The notes under the pieces: generated by a model
The model's input: only the letters and a program-made list of their open reading frames with translations
Told to the model about the DNA's origin: nothing
Database searches by the model: none
Made by a program: the position numbers and the translations under genes
Source of the DNA: Candidatus Hydrogenedentota bacterium
GTDB taxonomy: Bacteria > Hydrogenedentota > Hydrogenedentia > Hydrogenedentales > SLHB01
Assembly (NCBI GenBank): GCA_013359265.1
Contig: JABWCD010000016.1
Location: forward strand, 122,962-186,961
Length of the DNA: 64,000 nt
Direction: 5' to 3'
Shown here: in pieces, positions 38,976 to 48,745 of the stretch
Position numbering within the stretch: the first letter of the stretch is position 1
How the letters are laid out: each line of letters opens with the position of its first letter

Positions 38976-41648
38976 ATGAAGATATTCGCAGCGCTATCGG
39001 TCCTTTCGCTCTTGTCTAGTTTTGCGGCGCTCAGCGGCGAATCGCCGAAATCGTTCGCGGTCGGCGAAGGCGGCCGCCTGTTCGAGAGTCCCGACGTCAA
39101 AAGAATTCTCGAGCGCCCCTACCGAATCGATGTGCCCATGGCCAGCACAGGCAAGTGCCTGTGGGCCGGCCACCCGACGGGTTGGGGGTTCCCGCGCTCT
39201 TCTGTGCATTGGTTTCTCACCACGCCGAATGGCCTCGGCTTCGATCTGCTCCTCACGGCCAACGACAAGCCCATCTTGCCCGCCGACAACATCGCGTATC
39301 CGTCGCACGTGCAGATGTCGTGCGGAATACCGATCAAGGTCGAAGGCGCGAAGTGGATCGCGTCGGACGACGTGTTGGTCACGCGGCTGACGCTAATCAA
39401 CACGGGCGATGCCCCAATCGACGTCACAGCCAGCGCGATCCTGCCCGTGGAGACTGCCGAAGGTGAGAAGGACAAGTTCACCTGGAAGTTCGACCATGCG
39501 GGCCTGACCCTCAATGCGATCGGCAGCTTTCCCGGCTTCGCCCCGGCCCCGCGCGAACCGATCGCTAGCGTCGCGTACACGGTGGAAGGCGAAGACGGCG
39601 AGCCCAACCCCGGCAGCGGCGGCAAAGACGCCAAGGCGGCGGCGAACGGCGGAGCAGTGCTCGGATCCGGGTTCGGCGGAAACCCCGGCAACAACGCGTG
39701 GTTTACGTTCGATGTAAAAGAGCGCATGGAAAACGCCGCGGTGACCATTCGCTATGCGCGCGCAATGGAAGGCGCCGCCGACGTAGCGGTGCAACTGCCC
39801 GGCCAAAAAGGAATGATGCGCCGGCGTTTTGCGTCGACCGGCGGCTGGGGCGACGAACCGGACGACTTTGCGACACAGACGTTCAGGATTGGTCCGCTCG
39901 AAGCGGGCCCGGCGAAAATACAGATTCTCATAATTACGGCGGGCGGCAACATCAACGTCGACACGCTGTATCTGCACGACGCAGGCGCCCCCGCTCCCGG
40001 TGCCGCCCCCACCGGAACGATTGTCGCGCGTACGATCCGTCTCGAAGCAGGCAAGCAGGAACCGATAATGTGCATGCTCGCCGTGGACCCCCAGTCCAAA
40101 GCGGCGCAGACCGCGCTCGATCGCATCGCCGCGCTCGACAACCCGCTGCAAGATCACGAAGTTTCGTACAACGCGTGGAACCTCGCCAACGTCCCCGCGT
40201 TTTCGTCTCCGGACGAGGCGTTGTCCAAGCAGTACTGGCACCGCGCCACGAGTATCCTGCGCAAGAATCTGTTCAAAGTGGGCGAGGGGCGGCTCGCCGA
40301 TTGGGGCGTCGCGGAAGGGCGTTGGACCGCCAGTTGGTACTCGAACATCATCTCGTACGGCGCAGGGCATCAGATTCGCGAGACGCGATGGCTGCGCGAC
40401 CCCCAGTACGTCAATGGAATAATCTCCACATGGTGCGCGAACGCAAAGGAAAACGGTGTCTTTCCGAACTATATTCGTCCGAACGAAATCGGCGACGGCC
40501 AATACACCGATTGGATCACGTCAACCGTGTGGGACGCCTACTGTGTCCACCCCGACGCGAAGAGATTGAAGTTATGGGCGGACGCACTCAAGAAGAACGT
40601 CGATGGCTGGCTCGCGACGTATGACACCGACAACGATGGATTGCTCACGGTCGACAGCCATTGGTGGACGGGAATGGAGTGGCAGCCTTCGTTCTTCTAT
40701 TTCAAGGATTTCGACAAGGACAAACAGGATCAGCACCTCGAACGCGTAGACCTTACCGCATACGTCCATGGCAACGCGCGCAACCTCGCGCGAATCCTTG
40801 ATGCGGTGGGCGACAAGGAAGGCGCAAAGAAATACGAAGACATCGCCGCAAAGATTCGTGGCGCGGTCGAGCGCGTGATGTGGGACGGCGCTTCGAGTTT
40901 CTTCTATTCGGTCGAACCAGTCACCGGCGAGAAAGCGATGGTGAAAGAGGTCATCGGCGTGTATCCGTTCTATTTCTCGATGTTCGACGCGGACGCGGGT
41001 AAGCCCTATCTTGCAGCGTGGAATTCGATTCTCGATCCCGAAGAGTTTTGGACGGCGTGGCCGGTCGCGTCGGCAACGAAGAAATGCAGGGCGTACTCGC
41101 AGGACGTGAATTTCAACGGCAAACGCGTCGGCGGCTGCATGTGGAACGGCCCGACGTGGCCGCACGCGAACAGCATCGTCCTGTCGGCGATGGCGGCGGC
41201 GTTGCGCGAGTTTCCCGAAAGTCCGTTGTCAGCCGACAGAATGTACGAACTGTTCAAGTCGTTCACGATGGCCCAGTTCAAGGACAAGGATACGAACTAT
41301 CCGTGGACCGGCGAATACTACAACGGCAATACCGCCGAGTGGCGCACGGACCAACGCGACTACAATCACTCGACGTACATCGACATCCTTATAGCGGACA
41401 TTGCAGGCCTGCGCCCTCGCAACGACGACGTGTTAGAAGTACACCCGCTGATCAGCGCCCAAATGCCACCGTTCGTCATTGACGGAATTCGATACCGCGA
41501 CCACGATATCAGCATGCTCTGGCTGCCGAACGAAAGCGGCGAAACACAGCCGGACAATCTCAAAGGTTTCCGCATCTATGTGGACGGCAAACTCGTGCAC
41601 CACAATCTTGAAAATGCAGAGCGAATCAAGATCGGCCAAGAGATATAG
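38976..41648 (+). CDS. Secreted (alpha/alpha)6 glycosidase (MGH1/GH63-like)
   Basis: 890 residues from the ATG at 38976 (GGGGGGAG upstream), signal peptide ending near AALSG-ES. The N-terminal ~370 residues are beta-rich. The C-terminal barrel resembles trehalase/glucosidase-type toroids: FPNYIRPNEIGDGQYTDWITSTVWDAY, DTDNDGLLTVDSHWWTGMEWQPSFF, RVDLTAYVHGNARNLARIL, and CMWNGPTWPHANSIVLSAM with YNGNTAEWRTDQRDYNHSTYIDI near the end. The WNGPTWP motif is typical of MGH1-like and GH63-like enzymes; the general acid is likely among the Asp/Glu of DSHWWTGMEW. Probably an exo-acting glucosidase. Confidence 0.8.
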   Translation: MKIFAALSVLSLLSSFAALSGESPKSFAVGEGGRLFESPDVKRILERPYRIDVPMASTGKCLWAGHPTGWGFPRSSVHWFLTTPNGLGFDLLLTANDKPILPADNIAYPSHVQMSCGIPIKVEGAKWIASDDVLVTRLTLINTGDAPIDVTASAILPVETAEGEKDKFTWKFDHAGLTLNAIGSFPGFAPAPREPIASVAYTVEGEDGEPNPGSGGKDAKAAANGGAVLGSGFGGNPGNNAWFTFDVKERMENAAVTIRYARAMEGAADVAVQLPGQKGMMRRRFASTGGWGDEPDDFATQTFRIGPLEAGPAKIQILIITAGGNINVDTLYLHDAGAPAPGAAPTGTIVARTIRLEAGKQEPIMCMLAVDPQSKAAQTALDRIAALDNPLQDHEVSYNAWNLANVPAFSSPDEALSKQYWHRATSILRKNLFKVGEGRLADWGVAEGRWTASWYSNIISYGAGHQIRETRWLRDPQYVNGIISTWCANAKENGVFPNYIRPNEIGDGQYTDWITSTVWDAYCVHPDAKRLKLWADALKKNVDGWLATYDTDNDGLLTVDSHWWTGMEWQPSFFYFKDFDKDKQDQHLERVDLTAYVHGNARNLARILDAVGDKEGAKKYEDIAAKIRGAVERVMWDGASSFFYSVEPVTGEKAMVKEVIGVYPFYFSMFDADAGKPYLAAWNSILDPEEFWTAWPVASATKKCRAYSQDVNFNGKRVGGCMWNGPTWPHANSIVLSAMAAALREFPESPLSADRMYELFKSFTMAQFKDKDTNYPWTGEYYNGNTAEWRTDQRDYNHSTYIDILIADIAGLRPRNDDVLEVHPLISAQMPPFVIDGIRYRDHDISMLWLPNESGETQPDNLKGFRIYVDGKLVHHNLENAERIKIGQEI

Positions 41649-41698
41649 GTCACATAGGACCTATTCGTCCTAATCGACCCAGGCCATCAGTAAATTAT

Positions 41699-42982
41699 CT
41701 ACAGTGCGGCCAACGCCGCCTTCGCCGCGCTTAGCGTTTGATCGATCTCGCTGCCGCCGTGCGCACTGCTCATGAACATCGCCTCGAACTGCGAAGGCGC
41801 GAGGTAGACGCCGCGCTCGAGCATGCCCCAGAAGAATTTCGCATACCGTTTCGTGTCACTCGCCGTCGCGTCCGCGTAGTTCTTCACGGGACCGTCATGG
41901 AAGAACATGCACGCCATCGTGCCCAACTGCGTCTGATACACGGGCACGCCCGATTCCCGCGCCAGCGTCCCAAGTTCCGCACAAAGTCGCGTCATTGTGT
42001 CGACAACGCCGTTGAACACGCCCGGCTCTTCGAGTACATCGAGCATTTCGATGCCCGCCGCCGTCGCGAGCGGATTGCCCGAAAGCGTTCCCGCCTGGTA
42101 AATCGGCCCAACGGGTGAAACGCGGTCCATGATTTCCTCCGGGCCGCCGTACGCGCCAACGGGCAACCCTCCGCCAATAACTTTGCCCAGCACCGTCAGG
42201 TCGGGCATCACACCGTAATGCGCCTGCGCCCCGCCCATCGCCACGCGGAAACCGGTCATCACCTCGTCGAAGATGAGCAACGAACCATACGCCGCGGTCA
42301 AATCGCGCAATGCGCGCAGGTACCCGTCCTCCGGCAGTACGACGCCCATATTCCCCGCGACCGGTTCGAGGATGATCGCTGCGATGTTCTCGCCGTGCGC
42401 CTCGAATAACGCACGCGCCGCGTCAAGATCGTTGAACGGCATCGTCAACGTACACGAGGCATACGGCGCGGGTACGCCCGGACTCGTCGGCACGCCAAGC
42501 GTCGTCAGGCCGCTGCCCGCCTTTACCAACAGACCGTCGGCGTGGCCGTGATAGCAGCCCTCGATTTTCACGATGAGATCGCGGCCCGTATACCCGCGCG
42601 CCAAACGAATCGCGCTCATCGTCGCTTCCGTGCCGCTATTCACGAGGCGCACCTTCTCGATCGACGGGACGATCTCGACGATCCGTTCCGCGAGCCGGAT
42701 TTCCGCTTCCGTCGGAATCCCGAAACTCGATCCCTTCTCGAGCGCCTTGCGCACCGCTTCGACGATGCGCGGGTGCGCGTGCCCGAGGATGAGCGGCCCC
42801 CACGACAGCACGTAATCAATCAACTCGTTGCCGTCAACGTCCCTGATGCGCGCGCCCCTGCCGGACGCCACAAAGAACGGATCGCCGCCCACACCCTTGA
42901 ACGCGCGCACGGGGCTGTTCACGCCGCCCACGAGCACGCGGTTCGCTTCATTCCACAGTTGTTTCGACTTGTCCGACGTCAT
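41699..42982 (-). CDS. hemL: Glutamate-1-semialdehyde 2,1-aminomutase
   Basis: 427 residues from the ATG at 42982, the normal length. It converts glutamate-1-semialdehyde to 5-aminolevulinate in the C5 tetrapyrrole pathway. The PLP lysine is Lys267 in LTVLGKVIGGGLP, the cofactor Asp is in LLIFDEVMTGFR, and NSGTEATMSAIRLAR binds the phosphate. The N-terminal VGGVNSPVRAFKGVGGDP is diagnostic for HemL. It follows the double-PDZ gene after 50 bp and is the last gene of that strand run; a TTG at 43000 is a less likely start. Confidence 0.96.
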   Translation of the reverse strand: MTSDKSKQLWNEANRVLVGGVNSPVRAFKGVGGDPFFVASGRGARIRDVDGNELIDYVLSWGPLILGHAHPRIVEAVRKALEKGSSFGIPTEAEIRLAERIVEIVPSIEKVRLVNSGTEATMSAIRLARGYTGRDLIVKIEGCYHGHADGLLVKAGSGLTTLGVPTSPGVPAPYASCTLTMPFNDLDAARALFEAHGENIAAIILEPVAGNMGVVLPEDGYLRALRDLTAAYGSLLIFDEVMTGFRVAMGGAQAHYGVMPDLTVLGKVIGGGLPVGAYGGPEEIMDRVSPVGPIYQAGTLSGNPLATAAGIEMLDVLEEPGVFNGVVDTMTRLCAELGTLARESGVPVYQTQLGTMACMFFHDGPVKNYADATASDTKRYAKFFWGMLERGVYLAPSQFEAMFMSSAHGGSEIDQTLSAAKAALAAL

Positions 42983-43032
42983 GTCTCCCCCAACGGCCAA
43001 CGCAGCCGCACTACTTCGCGCGCCACGGCCTG

Positions 43033-43842
43033 CTATTGAATTCTAACGCGAAGCGTAATCGGTTTGCCCGCGCGCAACACCTGCGCTGCGAAACTTTTCT
43101 CTCCCTGCAATCGGTCCGCAATCTCGAACACGGCCAGTTCGCTGGAGACCGGCATGCCGTTCACGCTCATCACGATGTCGTCGTTGCGCAATCCCACCAT
43201 TCGGCTCACCGCGATATCGCCAAAGCGGGGCGATCGAATTCCGATGACCGCGCCGGCATCGTCGCGGGCCATCTCCAACTCCGCCGCGACAAAAAGCTCG
43301 AAGGGATCGTACTTCTCCAATTCACGTTGGAGCGCGCTCTCGTCAATCTCCACCACGCCGGATTTCGGTGCAACCGCTCGTTGGACCGGCAGTTGCTGCG
43401 GTCGCGGACTTTGCACCGGCGGACTCGGCTGCGGCGCGCTGGAAACGGGCAAAATCTCCAGCGCGATGATGCGTTGAAAACCATTGCTTTTGACAACAAA
43501 GGTCACGTCGTCGCCCGGGCGTTTGCCGCGAACAATTGCGTGCGCTGCCGCGACCGTGTGAATGGGCTCGCCGTCAATTCGGACCAATTCGTCGCCGTCT
43601 GCGAAGCGTATCTGCCCCAGCAGCGCAGTCGCGTCGGCGTCCGACACGCGCACGCGCACGAATGTGCGGCCGTCCACCGGTTGCGCCAGCGCGAGCGACG
43701 CATCAAATGCCGCGACGAGCCGCGGAAGCGCCTCCCCGCGAAGCGGCAACACCGTCACGCCGCCGGCCGCGTGCGACGCGGAAACCATAAACGCCGCGCA
43801 AACCGCCACGCGGAAAATTACACGCAAAAAACGGCTAACCAT
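43033..43842 (-). CDS. Exported double-PDZ protein, GspC-like
   Basis: 269 residues from the ATG at 43842, with a signal or anchor helix (FLRVIFRVAVCAAFMVSASHA). PDZ-like domain 1 covers ~70-130 (IRFADGDELVRIDGEPIHT...), then a Pro/Gln-rich linker. PDZ-like domain 2 covers ~195-265 (GLRNDDIVMSVNGMPV... KPITLRVRI). The second domain resembles the C-terminal PDZ of type II secretion GspC. No other Gsp genes are adjacent. It could instead be a regulator of a periplasmic protease. The last gene before it is 51 bp away and hemL follows. Confidence 0.65.
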   Translation of the reverse strand: MVSRFLRVIFRVAVCAAFMVSASHAAGGVTVLPLRGEALPRLVAAFDASLALAQPVDGRTFVRVRVSDADATALLGQIRFADGDELVRIDGEPIHTVAAAHAIVRGKRPGDDVTFVVKSNGFQRIIALEILPVSSAPQPSPPVQSPRPQQLPVQRAVAPKSGVVEIDESALQRELEKYDPFELFVAAELEMARDDAGAVIGIRSPRFGDIAVSRMVGLRNDDIVMSVNGMPVSSELAVFEIADRLQGEKSFAAQVLRAGKPITLRVRIQ

Positions 43843-43893
43843 CGTTCGCCCGGGCCCAACTCTCAAGCCAAACCGCGATCATAACACACCCGG

Positions 43894-44208
43894 CTACAGC
43901 TTCTTTTCTTCAACCGGCGAACTGTCGACGGTCCATGCGCCGGACAGCGCGGGCACATGCATCCACAACTCCTCGTCAGGCTTGGCAAGTGCCGACAAGC
44001 TCTTCACGCGGATCCATTCCCCCGCAATTTCGCGAACTTCAACCGGCCCCATTGGGCTGATGAGGCGCGCGCCCGCATCGAAAATAGGCGGCAGCGCAAC
44101 GGACTGCGCTTGCGCGCTTGCGCGGGGTATGTATTCGGCCGAGATCGCGCCGGCAATAAATGCGAGTGCGATGGCCACGGTTGTCAGAATAAGCCTGTAC
44201 TGATTCAT
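43894..44208 (-). CDS. Small exported hypothetical protein
   Basis: 104 residues from the ATG at 44208 (GTG 44211 is one codon earlier), preceded by GAGGGA. A signal or anchor helix (LILTTVAIALAFIAGAIS) precedes a soluble ~80-residue domain with PIFDAGARLISPMGPVEVREIAGEWIRV and ELWMHVPALSGAW. No family is recognised. It belongs to the same-direction envelope gene set from 46547 to 43033. Confidence 0.6.
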   Translation of the reverse strand: MNQYRLILTTVAIALAFIAGAISAEYIPRASAQAQSVALPPIFDAGARLISPMGPVEVREIAGEWIRVKSLSALAKPDEELWMHVPALSGAWTVDSSPVEEKKL

Positions 44209-44285
44209 CACATGTCCCTCTTGGTTCGTTGATTTGCCTCAATCGAGAGAATAACGGACGGGATTCGGCACGCGTTGACCGGGAC

Positions 44286-44308
44286 CCTCTCGCCATGCGC
44301 TCAAGGGC
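44286..44308. repeat. Copy of a dispersed 23-bp motif
   Basis: CCTCTCGCCAT, one base, CGCTCAA, one base and GGC recur at 50689-50711 with 21 of 23 bases identical. This copy touches the stop codon of the AsmA-like gene. In both places the GGGCTAAAC word lies close by. Confidence 0.5.
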
Positions 44309-45051
44309 TAAACCCTTTCGGGTTGCGCCGCCGGCGGTTCACTGCGTTCCCGCAGCCGTTCCAATTCCTCGTTCAACCGGTCAGCCACCGGCTTCATCAG
44401 TCCGCGCGCGGTGATCGCCTCGCGGAGAAGGCTGCGAATGAAAAGACTGCCGATCTGCGTGGTGGAAACCGGTGTCGAGCTGCTGAGGTCTTCGAGCGTA
44501 AATGGCGCAACATCGAGATGGAGGCTCGATCCCGGAATGAAATTTGCCGATAAATCGAGTTTCGCGGCTTCGCTGCGAAACGATCTAATCACGTACTCGC
44601 GCTTCGCGAGTAGCGGTTCGGAGGTCGATGCGCTCGTCGTATTGAACCGGTTCGCGTTTTCGTCCAATTTGCCGAGGTTTGTGCCGCGACCGGCCTCGTA
44701 TCGGACGTAGAACGCGGCGTCTTTCATCACTACTTCCCGCACCGTCGGCTGGGCAGACAACAGCGTCGTGGGATCGACGCGCACCAGCACCTCGCCCAAC
44801 GCAATGGCCGGCCCTTCCTTAAATGGCGGCGGATTGTGAATTGTGAGTCCTTGCACCATCAGCGCCCGATCGCGCGGCAGAAACACGACGTGCTCGATAG
44901 TCACGTTGGTCTGGTAGATGTACCCGAGCATGCGCTCGAACGCCGCGTCCGCGAACGCACCCGCCTGCGTGCTGAACAAGATCGCGCCCAGCGCCATGAC
45001 GATGAGCACAAGCCCGACGGACGTCACAAGAAATCGGAATACGGTTTTCAT
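44308..45051 (-). CDS. AsmA-like envelope protein
   Basis: 247 residues from the ATG at 45051. An N-terminal anchor (TVFRFLVTSVGLVLIVMALGAILF) leads into a beta-rich domain. The phrases LTIHNPPPFKEGPAIALGEVLVRVDPTTLLSAQPTVREVVMKDAAFYVRYE resemble the start of the AsmA/DUF748 lipid-transfer-like families (LxIxNPxGF...DLxSLLxxxPxVxxIxLxxPxxxxE). A Glu/Arg-rich helix ends the protein (DRLNEELERLRERSE). It is shorter than ordinary AsmA (~600+). It follows a lipoprotein gene after 36 bp in the same direction. Confidence 0.6.
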   Translation of the reverse strand: MKTVFRFLVTSVGLVLIVMALGAILFSTQAGAFADAAFERMLGYIYQTNVTIEHVVFLPRDRALMVQGLTIHNPPPFKEGPAIALGEVLVRVDPTTLLSAQPTVREVVMKDAAFYVRYEAGRGTNLGKLDENANRFNTTSASTSEPLLAKREYVIRSFRSEAAKLDLSANFIPGSSLHLDVAPFTLEDLSSSTPVSTTQIGSLFIRSLLREAITARGLMKPVADRLNEELERLRERSEPPAAQPERV

Positions 45052-45087
45052 ACTCGATGTCTTACGCCAACCACTGAGGACAGCCAA

Positions 45088-45816
45088 CTAATCGAAGATA
45101 TGCGCCAGCCGCCGGATGTCCGTAAACAACTCGTAATAACCCAGTTTCGCGATGTACTTCGCCTCTTCCGGCGTGGGCATGCGCGGGCCGGTTTGGCCGA
45201 GCGGAATGCCCGGCCACTCGAAGAAGTACTTGCTGTCGTGCCCGTCCAACACAAGCTTTACCGCGGGAACATCCGCGCCGACAACCGGCAACGCCGCGCC
45301 AAGGTCTTGCCTCGGGAAAATCATCACGGTCGTCCGCGTGAATCGTTTCAAGGCCTGCACCGGTTCTTCCTTCACCGTACCATAAGGCCGCATCTGCATG
45401 GGGCGAATTCTCCCGCCCGCCGGCGTTTCGAGGTAAACGTCGATGCCCCGTAACCGAATCGCGTCGTACGCGACGCTCATGTCCGCGAACTGCGTTTCCA
45501 GTTGACACTCAATGACGATGTACGCGTCCGTCACCTTCTTCGCATCGTCGTCGATCCCCGGCTCCGGCATCGGCATAGCCGGACCGATCTCGCGCTTCAT
45601 TCCGGCGATGGCGCTGTCGATCCAGATCGCGCGGCACCCGCCGCTGAACAGATCCGGGTAACGCCCTTCCGCCGTCTGCACCGTGGACACATTCCACGCG
45701 GGGACAAACAGTGTCTGTTGCGCGGTCGTGGGAGGCGGCGTGGGCTTCGCGGGGGTCTGGCAGCCGCAAACCGCGGCGAACAAAACCGCTATCGCGGCGC
45801 ACGTGCGTAACGTCAT
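45088..45816 (-). CDS. Lipoprotein of unknown function
   Basis: 242 residues from the ATG at 45816, which overlaps the stop of the preceding gene as ATGA. Lipobox VCGC (MTLRTCAAIAVLFAAVCGC) then a Pro/Thr linker. The body has no recognised domain; notable parts are SGGCRAIWIDSAIAGMKREIGP, DAYIVIECQLETQFADMSVAYDAIRLRGIDVYLETPAGGRIRP and RTTVMIFPRQDL. It reads like a single globular beta-rich domain. Overlap with the gene before it suggests joint function. Confidence 0.6.
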   Translation of the reverse strand: MTLRTCAAIAVLFAAVCGCQTPAKPTPPPTTAQQTLFVPAWNVSTVQTAEGRYPDLFSGGCRAIWIDSAIAGMKREIGPAMPMPEPGIDDDAKKVTDAYIVIECQLETQFADMSVAYDAIRLRGIDVYLETPAGGRIRPMQMRPYGTVKEEPVQALKRFTRTTVMIFPRQDLGAALPVVGADVPAVKLVLDGHDSKYFFEWPGIPLGQTGPRMPTPEEAKYIAKLGYYELFTDIRRLAHIFD

Positions 45817-46547
45817 GGTGTCGCCCCCTGTTGTTCTTCTGCCTTCTCTTCGGCGGCGGCCTCGTTTGGCTTCGTTTCCGCCTTTATCTCGGGTTTCGGG
45901 CCGGCCGACGGTGCCGGTTCGTCCGGCGGCAATGGCGTTTCGGTGATAATGCTCTTCGCGTTCTCGCCGCCGGTACCGTGGTTGCGCAACACCATCTCGC
46001 CATCGAGCGATCGCATCCGAACGATTCCCGTTGGATTGATCTTCTCGTTGATCCATACGCCAATGACCTGGTCGCCCTGCGTCACCTCGTAGTGTTCCGC
46101 GCGGATCACCCCGTTCATCGTGGACACTTCATCAAGACCCAACGAACGCCGCTTCGACTCCGGCGTCGTGTTCGCGGGCGTCGTGCCGTCGATCGCGATC
46201 TCGCGCGCGGGATCCACGCCCGATTTCTCGATCACGCGGTGGATATTCTTCGGATCGTTCGCCGGGCCCGTCAGAAGCATCTTGTAGACCATCTTGAACC
46301 CAACTTCGGGTATGACCTCGAACTCGACCCAATAGCCCTGCTTGCGATTGATCTTCTCCTCGCCGACAATGGCCTGTCGAATGACATACTTTTTTCCGCC
46401 GCGGGCGTCGGTTAAGTTGTACCAGGCCCATTGCCCGGCCTTGGGGTTTACGAGCTTTCCCGCGAGCAAGTCGCCTACCAAACCTTGCCCGCGCGCGATG
46501 GGAATGAGAAATACGAGTGCCAACAACAATAGAATGTTGCGCCTCAT
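45813..46547 (-). CDS. Exported hypothetical protein with charged tail
   Basis: 244 residues from the ATG at 46547, which has GGAG eight bases upstream; ATG 46553 two codons earlier has that site too close. A signal peptide (MRRNILLLLALVFLIPIARG-Q) precedes a domain with KAGQWAWYNLTDARGGKKYVIRQAIVGEEKINRKQGYWVEFEVIPE. The last ~50 residues are Pro/Glu/Ala/Lys-rich and probably disordered. No family is recognised. It is the first gene of the minus-strand envelope set and divergent from the GH5-like gene. Confidence 0.65.
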   Translation of the reverse strand: MRRNILLLLALVFLIPIARGQGLVGDLLAGKLVNPKAGQWAWYNLTDARGGKKYVIRQAIVGEEKINRKQGYWVEFEVIPEVGFKMVYKMLLTGPANDPKNIHRVIEKSGVDPAREIAIDGTTPANTTPESKRRSLGLDEVSTMNGVIRAEHYEVTQGDQVIGVWINEKINPTGIVRMRSLDGEMVLRNHGTGGENAKSIITETPLPPDEPAPSAGPKPEIKAETKPNEAAAEEKAEEQQGATP

Positions 46548-46619
46548 GGCCATAGCTCCATATCTTGTATATCCGAGGACGCAGCCATCCTAGCACACGC
46601 CGGGGGAATTGGGAAAGAT

Positions 46620-48719
46620 ATGCCTCGACTCGCCACAAGTTTGCTCGCCGCCGCGGCCCTGATCGGGGCGGCGCTTGCCGATGTGCCGATTACAGTCGGA
46701 GACGGCGGCGCCATCCTGCGAGACGGCAAGCCGTACCGTGCGTTCGGCGTGAATTACTACAACGCATTCATGCGCCATCTGCGCGACCCCGCCAACACGA
46801 GCTTCCGTGACGGCTTCGGCGAACTCGGCTCGCTCAGGATTCCGTTCGCCCGCTTCGCCGCATGCGGCTTCTTCCCTGACGACATGAAGCTCTATGTGGA
46901 TAACAAAGAGGAATACTTCGCGCGGCTCGATGCGGTTGTGAAATGCGCCGAGGAGAATAACGTCGGGCTCGTGCCGAGTCTGTTCTGGTACAACGCATGC
47001 CTCCCCGATCTCGTGGGCGAACCGCGCAACCAGTGGGGCAATCCCGAAAGCAAGACCATTGCGTTCATGCGCGAGTACACGCGCGATGTCGTGTCGCGCT
47101 ATGTCGCGTCGCCCGCAATTTGGATGTGGGAATTCGGCAACGAATACGACCTCGCCGTCGACCTGCCGAACGCCGCGGACCACCGGCCCGGCGTGAATTT
47201 GAAACGCGGCACGCCGCTGGCGCGCAGCGAAGCCGATGACCTGCGCTTCGACATGGCGACGACCGCCTTTCGCGAATTCGCCAAGGCCGTGCGCGAAATC
47301 GATCCGCACCGGCCCATCACGACGGGAAACAGTTTGCCGCGCGCGTCGTCGTACAACCAACGCGCCGAGTCGAAATGGATACCGGATACCCGCGAGCAGT
47401 TCACCAGCCAGTTGATTGACTTCAACCCCGATCCGTGCAATGTACTCTCCGTCCACATTTATCCGCCAGACCACGAAAAGCGGTTCGACCAGCGGTCAAC
47501 CTCGTTTGACGAACTTCTCGCCCTCGCCATGGACGCCTCGCGCAACTCCGGCAAGCCGCTGTTCATCGGCGAATGGGGCGCGCGCGACGATCAGGAAGGC
47601 CCGCCACGGGACGCCGCCCGGCGCGACAACTTCGAAATGATCACCGCGATCGACCGCAACAACGTGCCGCTGGCAGCGTTGTGGGTGTACGACCTGCCGG
47701 ACCAGGAGTCCTTCGCGAACGTGACCTCGACCAACGGTCGAAAGTACTTGCTCAAGGCGATTGAATTGGCCAATCACCGCATCGCTGCGAACGTGGACGG
47801 GTCGCGCCGCGTCGATATCGCCGGCGGCAATTGGCTTGGATCCCTCCTGGATTTCGTCTACAACAAGGGCCGCTCGGGCAATGGATTCAATCCCTTGCAG
47901 CACACGAGATTTCGCGGCGAAAACCTCTATCGCGACGACGGTACCGGCCTCTACTTCGAGCATATCTTCAACGGCACGGCGAAGGACGCCGCGATTTCGA
48001 TGTTCACGCCGAACAACGACGAGCATTCCGTCGTTCGGATCGACGCCGCCACCGCGGTGATGAAGCATCCCGCGGACGCGTCGGCCTGGGGCGTCGAGAG
48101 CGAAATGCGGTACACGTTGAACGGTGGCGCCGTGGACATGGAATTCCGCGCGACGCCCACACGCGATCAATTCCCGCTGGGATATTGCGCCTTCATGTGG
48201 GCGAGTTACATGAATCATACGCGCGACCGGCGTATTTACTTCTACGGTTTGAACGGCGACACCAAAGGTTGGCTGTCGTTTGGGGATGACACCTCCGCGA
48301 CTCCCGAAGGGTTCGAGACGGGCACCATCGCCTGCAAAGGCGTTCCCGATCTCCCTTACGAAGAAGGCGCAAAGACGTTGAACGTGCTCGAGAACCCAAC
48401 GAAGAAATTTATCCTTCCGTTCTACTACGGCCTCGTTGACGGCGATGGCGACATGACAACGTCGGATGACACCATGGCCTACGTCATGATGTTCGACCAA
48501 CGCGAGACCATGCGCTTCGCGCTCTGGAATTTCATCAAGAACGCATCGGGCAAACAGGATACGCATTCCCCCGCGTGGGACTGGCAGTTCGTCATCCGCA
48601 ACCCCGAAGTGGGCAAGACCTACGGATACAAAGCGCGCGTGCTGTACATTCCGTTCACGTCGCGCGAGGATATAAGAGCAGAGTACGAGCGCTGGGCAGG
48701 TGGGCCGGGTGCCGGGTAA
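46620..48719 (+). CDS. Secreted GH5-like glycoside hydrolase
   Basis: 699 residues with a signal peptide (MPRLATSLLAAAALIGAALA). The TIM barrel (~22-400) has FRAFGVNYYNAF near its start, the acid/base Glu175 after Asn174 in WEFGNEYDL and the nucleophile Glu318 in LFIGEWGARDD, which fits clan GH-A, GH5-like. A further ~300-residue beta-rich C-terminus with FWAS-like phrases (CAFMWASYMNHTRDRRIYFYGL) follows. It probably cleaves beta-1,4-linked plant or microbial glycans. It is divergent from the envelope set. Confidence 0.82.
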   Translation: MPRLATSLLAAAALIGAALADVPITVGDGGAILRDGKPYRAFGVNYYNAFMRHLRDPANTSFRDGFGELGSLRIPFARFAACGFFPDDMKLYVDNKEEYFARLDAVVKCAEENNVGLVPSLFWYNACLPDLVGEPRNQWGNPESKTIAFMREYTRDVVSRYVASPAIWMWEFGNEYDLAVDLPNAADHRPGVNLKRGTPLARSEADDLRFDMATTAFREFAKAVREIDPHRPITTGNSLPRASSYNQRAESKWIPDTREQFTSQLIDFNPDPCNVLSVHIYPPDHEKRFDQRSTSFDELLALAMDASRNSGKPLFIGEWGARDDQEGPPRDAARRDNFEMITAIDRNNVPLAALWVYDLPDQESFANVTSTNGRKYLLKAIELANHRIAANVDGSRRVDIAGGNWLGSLLDFVYNKGRSGNGFNPLQHTRFRGENLYRDDGTGLYFEHIFNGTAKDAAISMFTPNNDEHSVVRIDAATAVMKHPADASAWGVESEMRYTLNGGAVDMEFRATPTRDQFPLGYCAFMWASYMNHTRDRRIYFYGLNGDTKGWLSFGDDTSATPEGFETGTIACKGVPDLPYEEGAKTLNVLENPTKKFILPFYYGLVDGDGDMTTSDDTMAYVMMFDQRETMRFALWNFIKNASGKQDTHSPAWDWQFVIRNPEVGKTYGYKARVLYIPFTSREDIRAEYERWAGGPGAG

Positions 48720-48745
48720 TGAGACGCACGGGGGGGACGAAAGTC

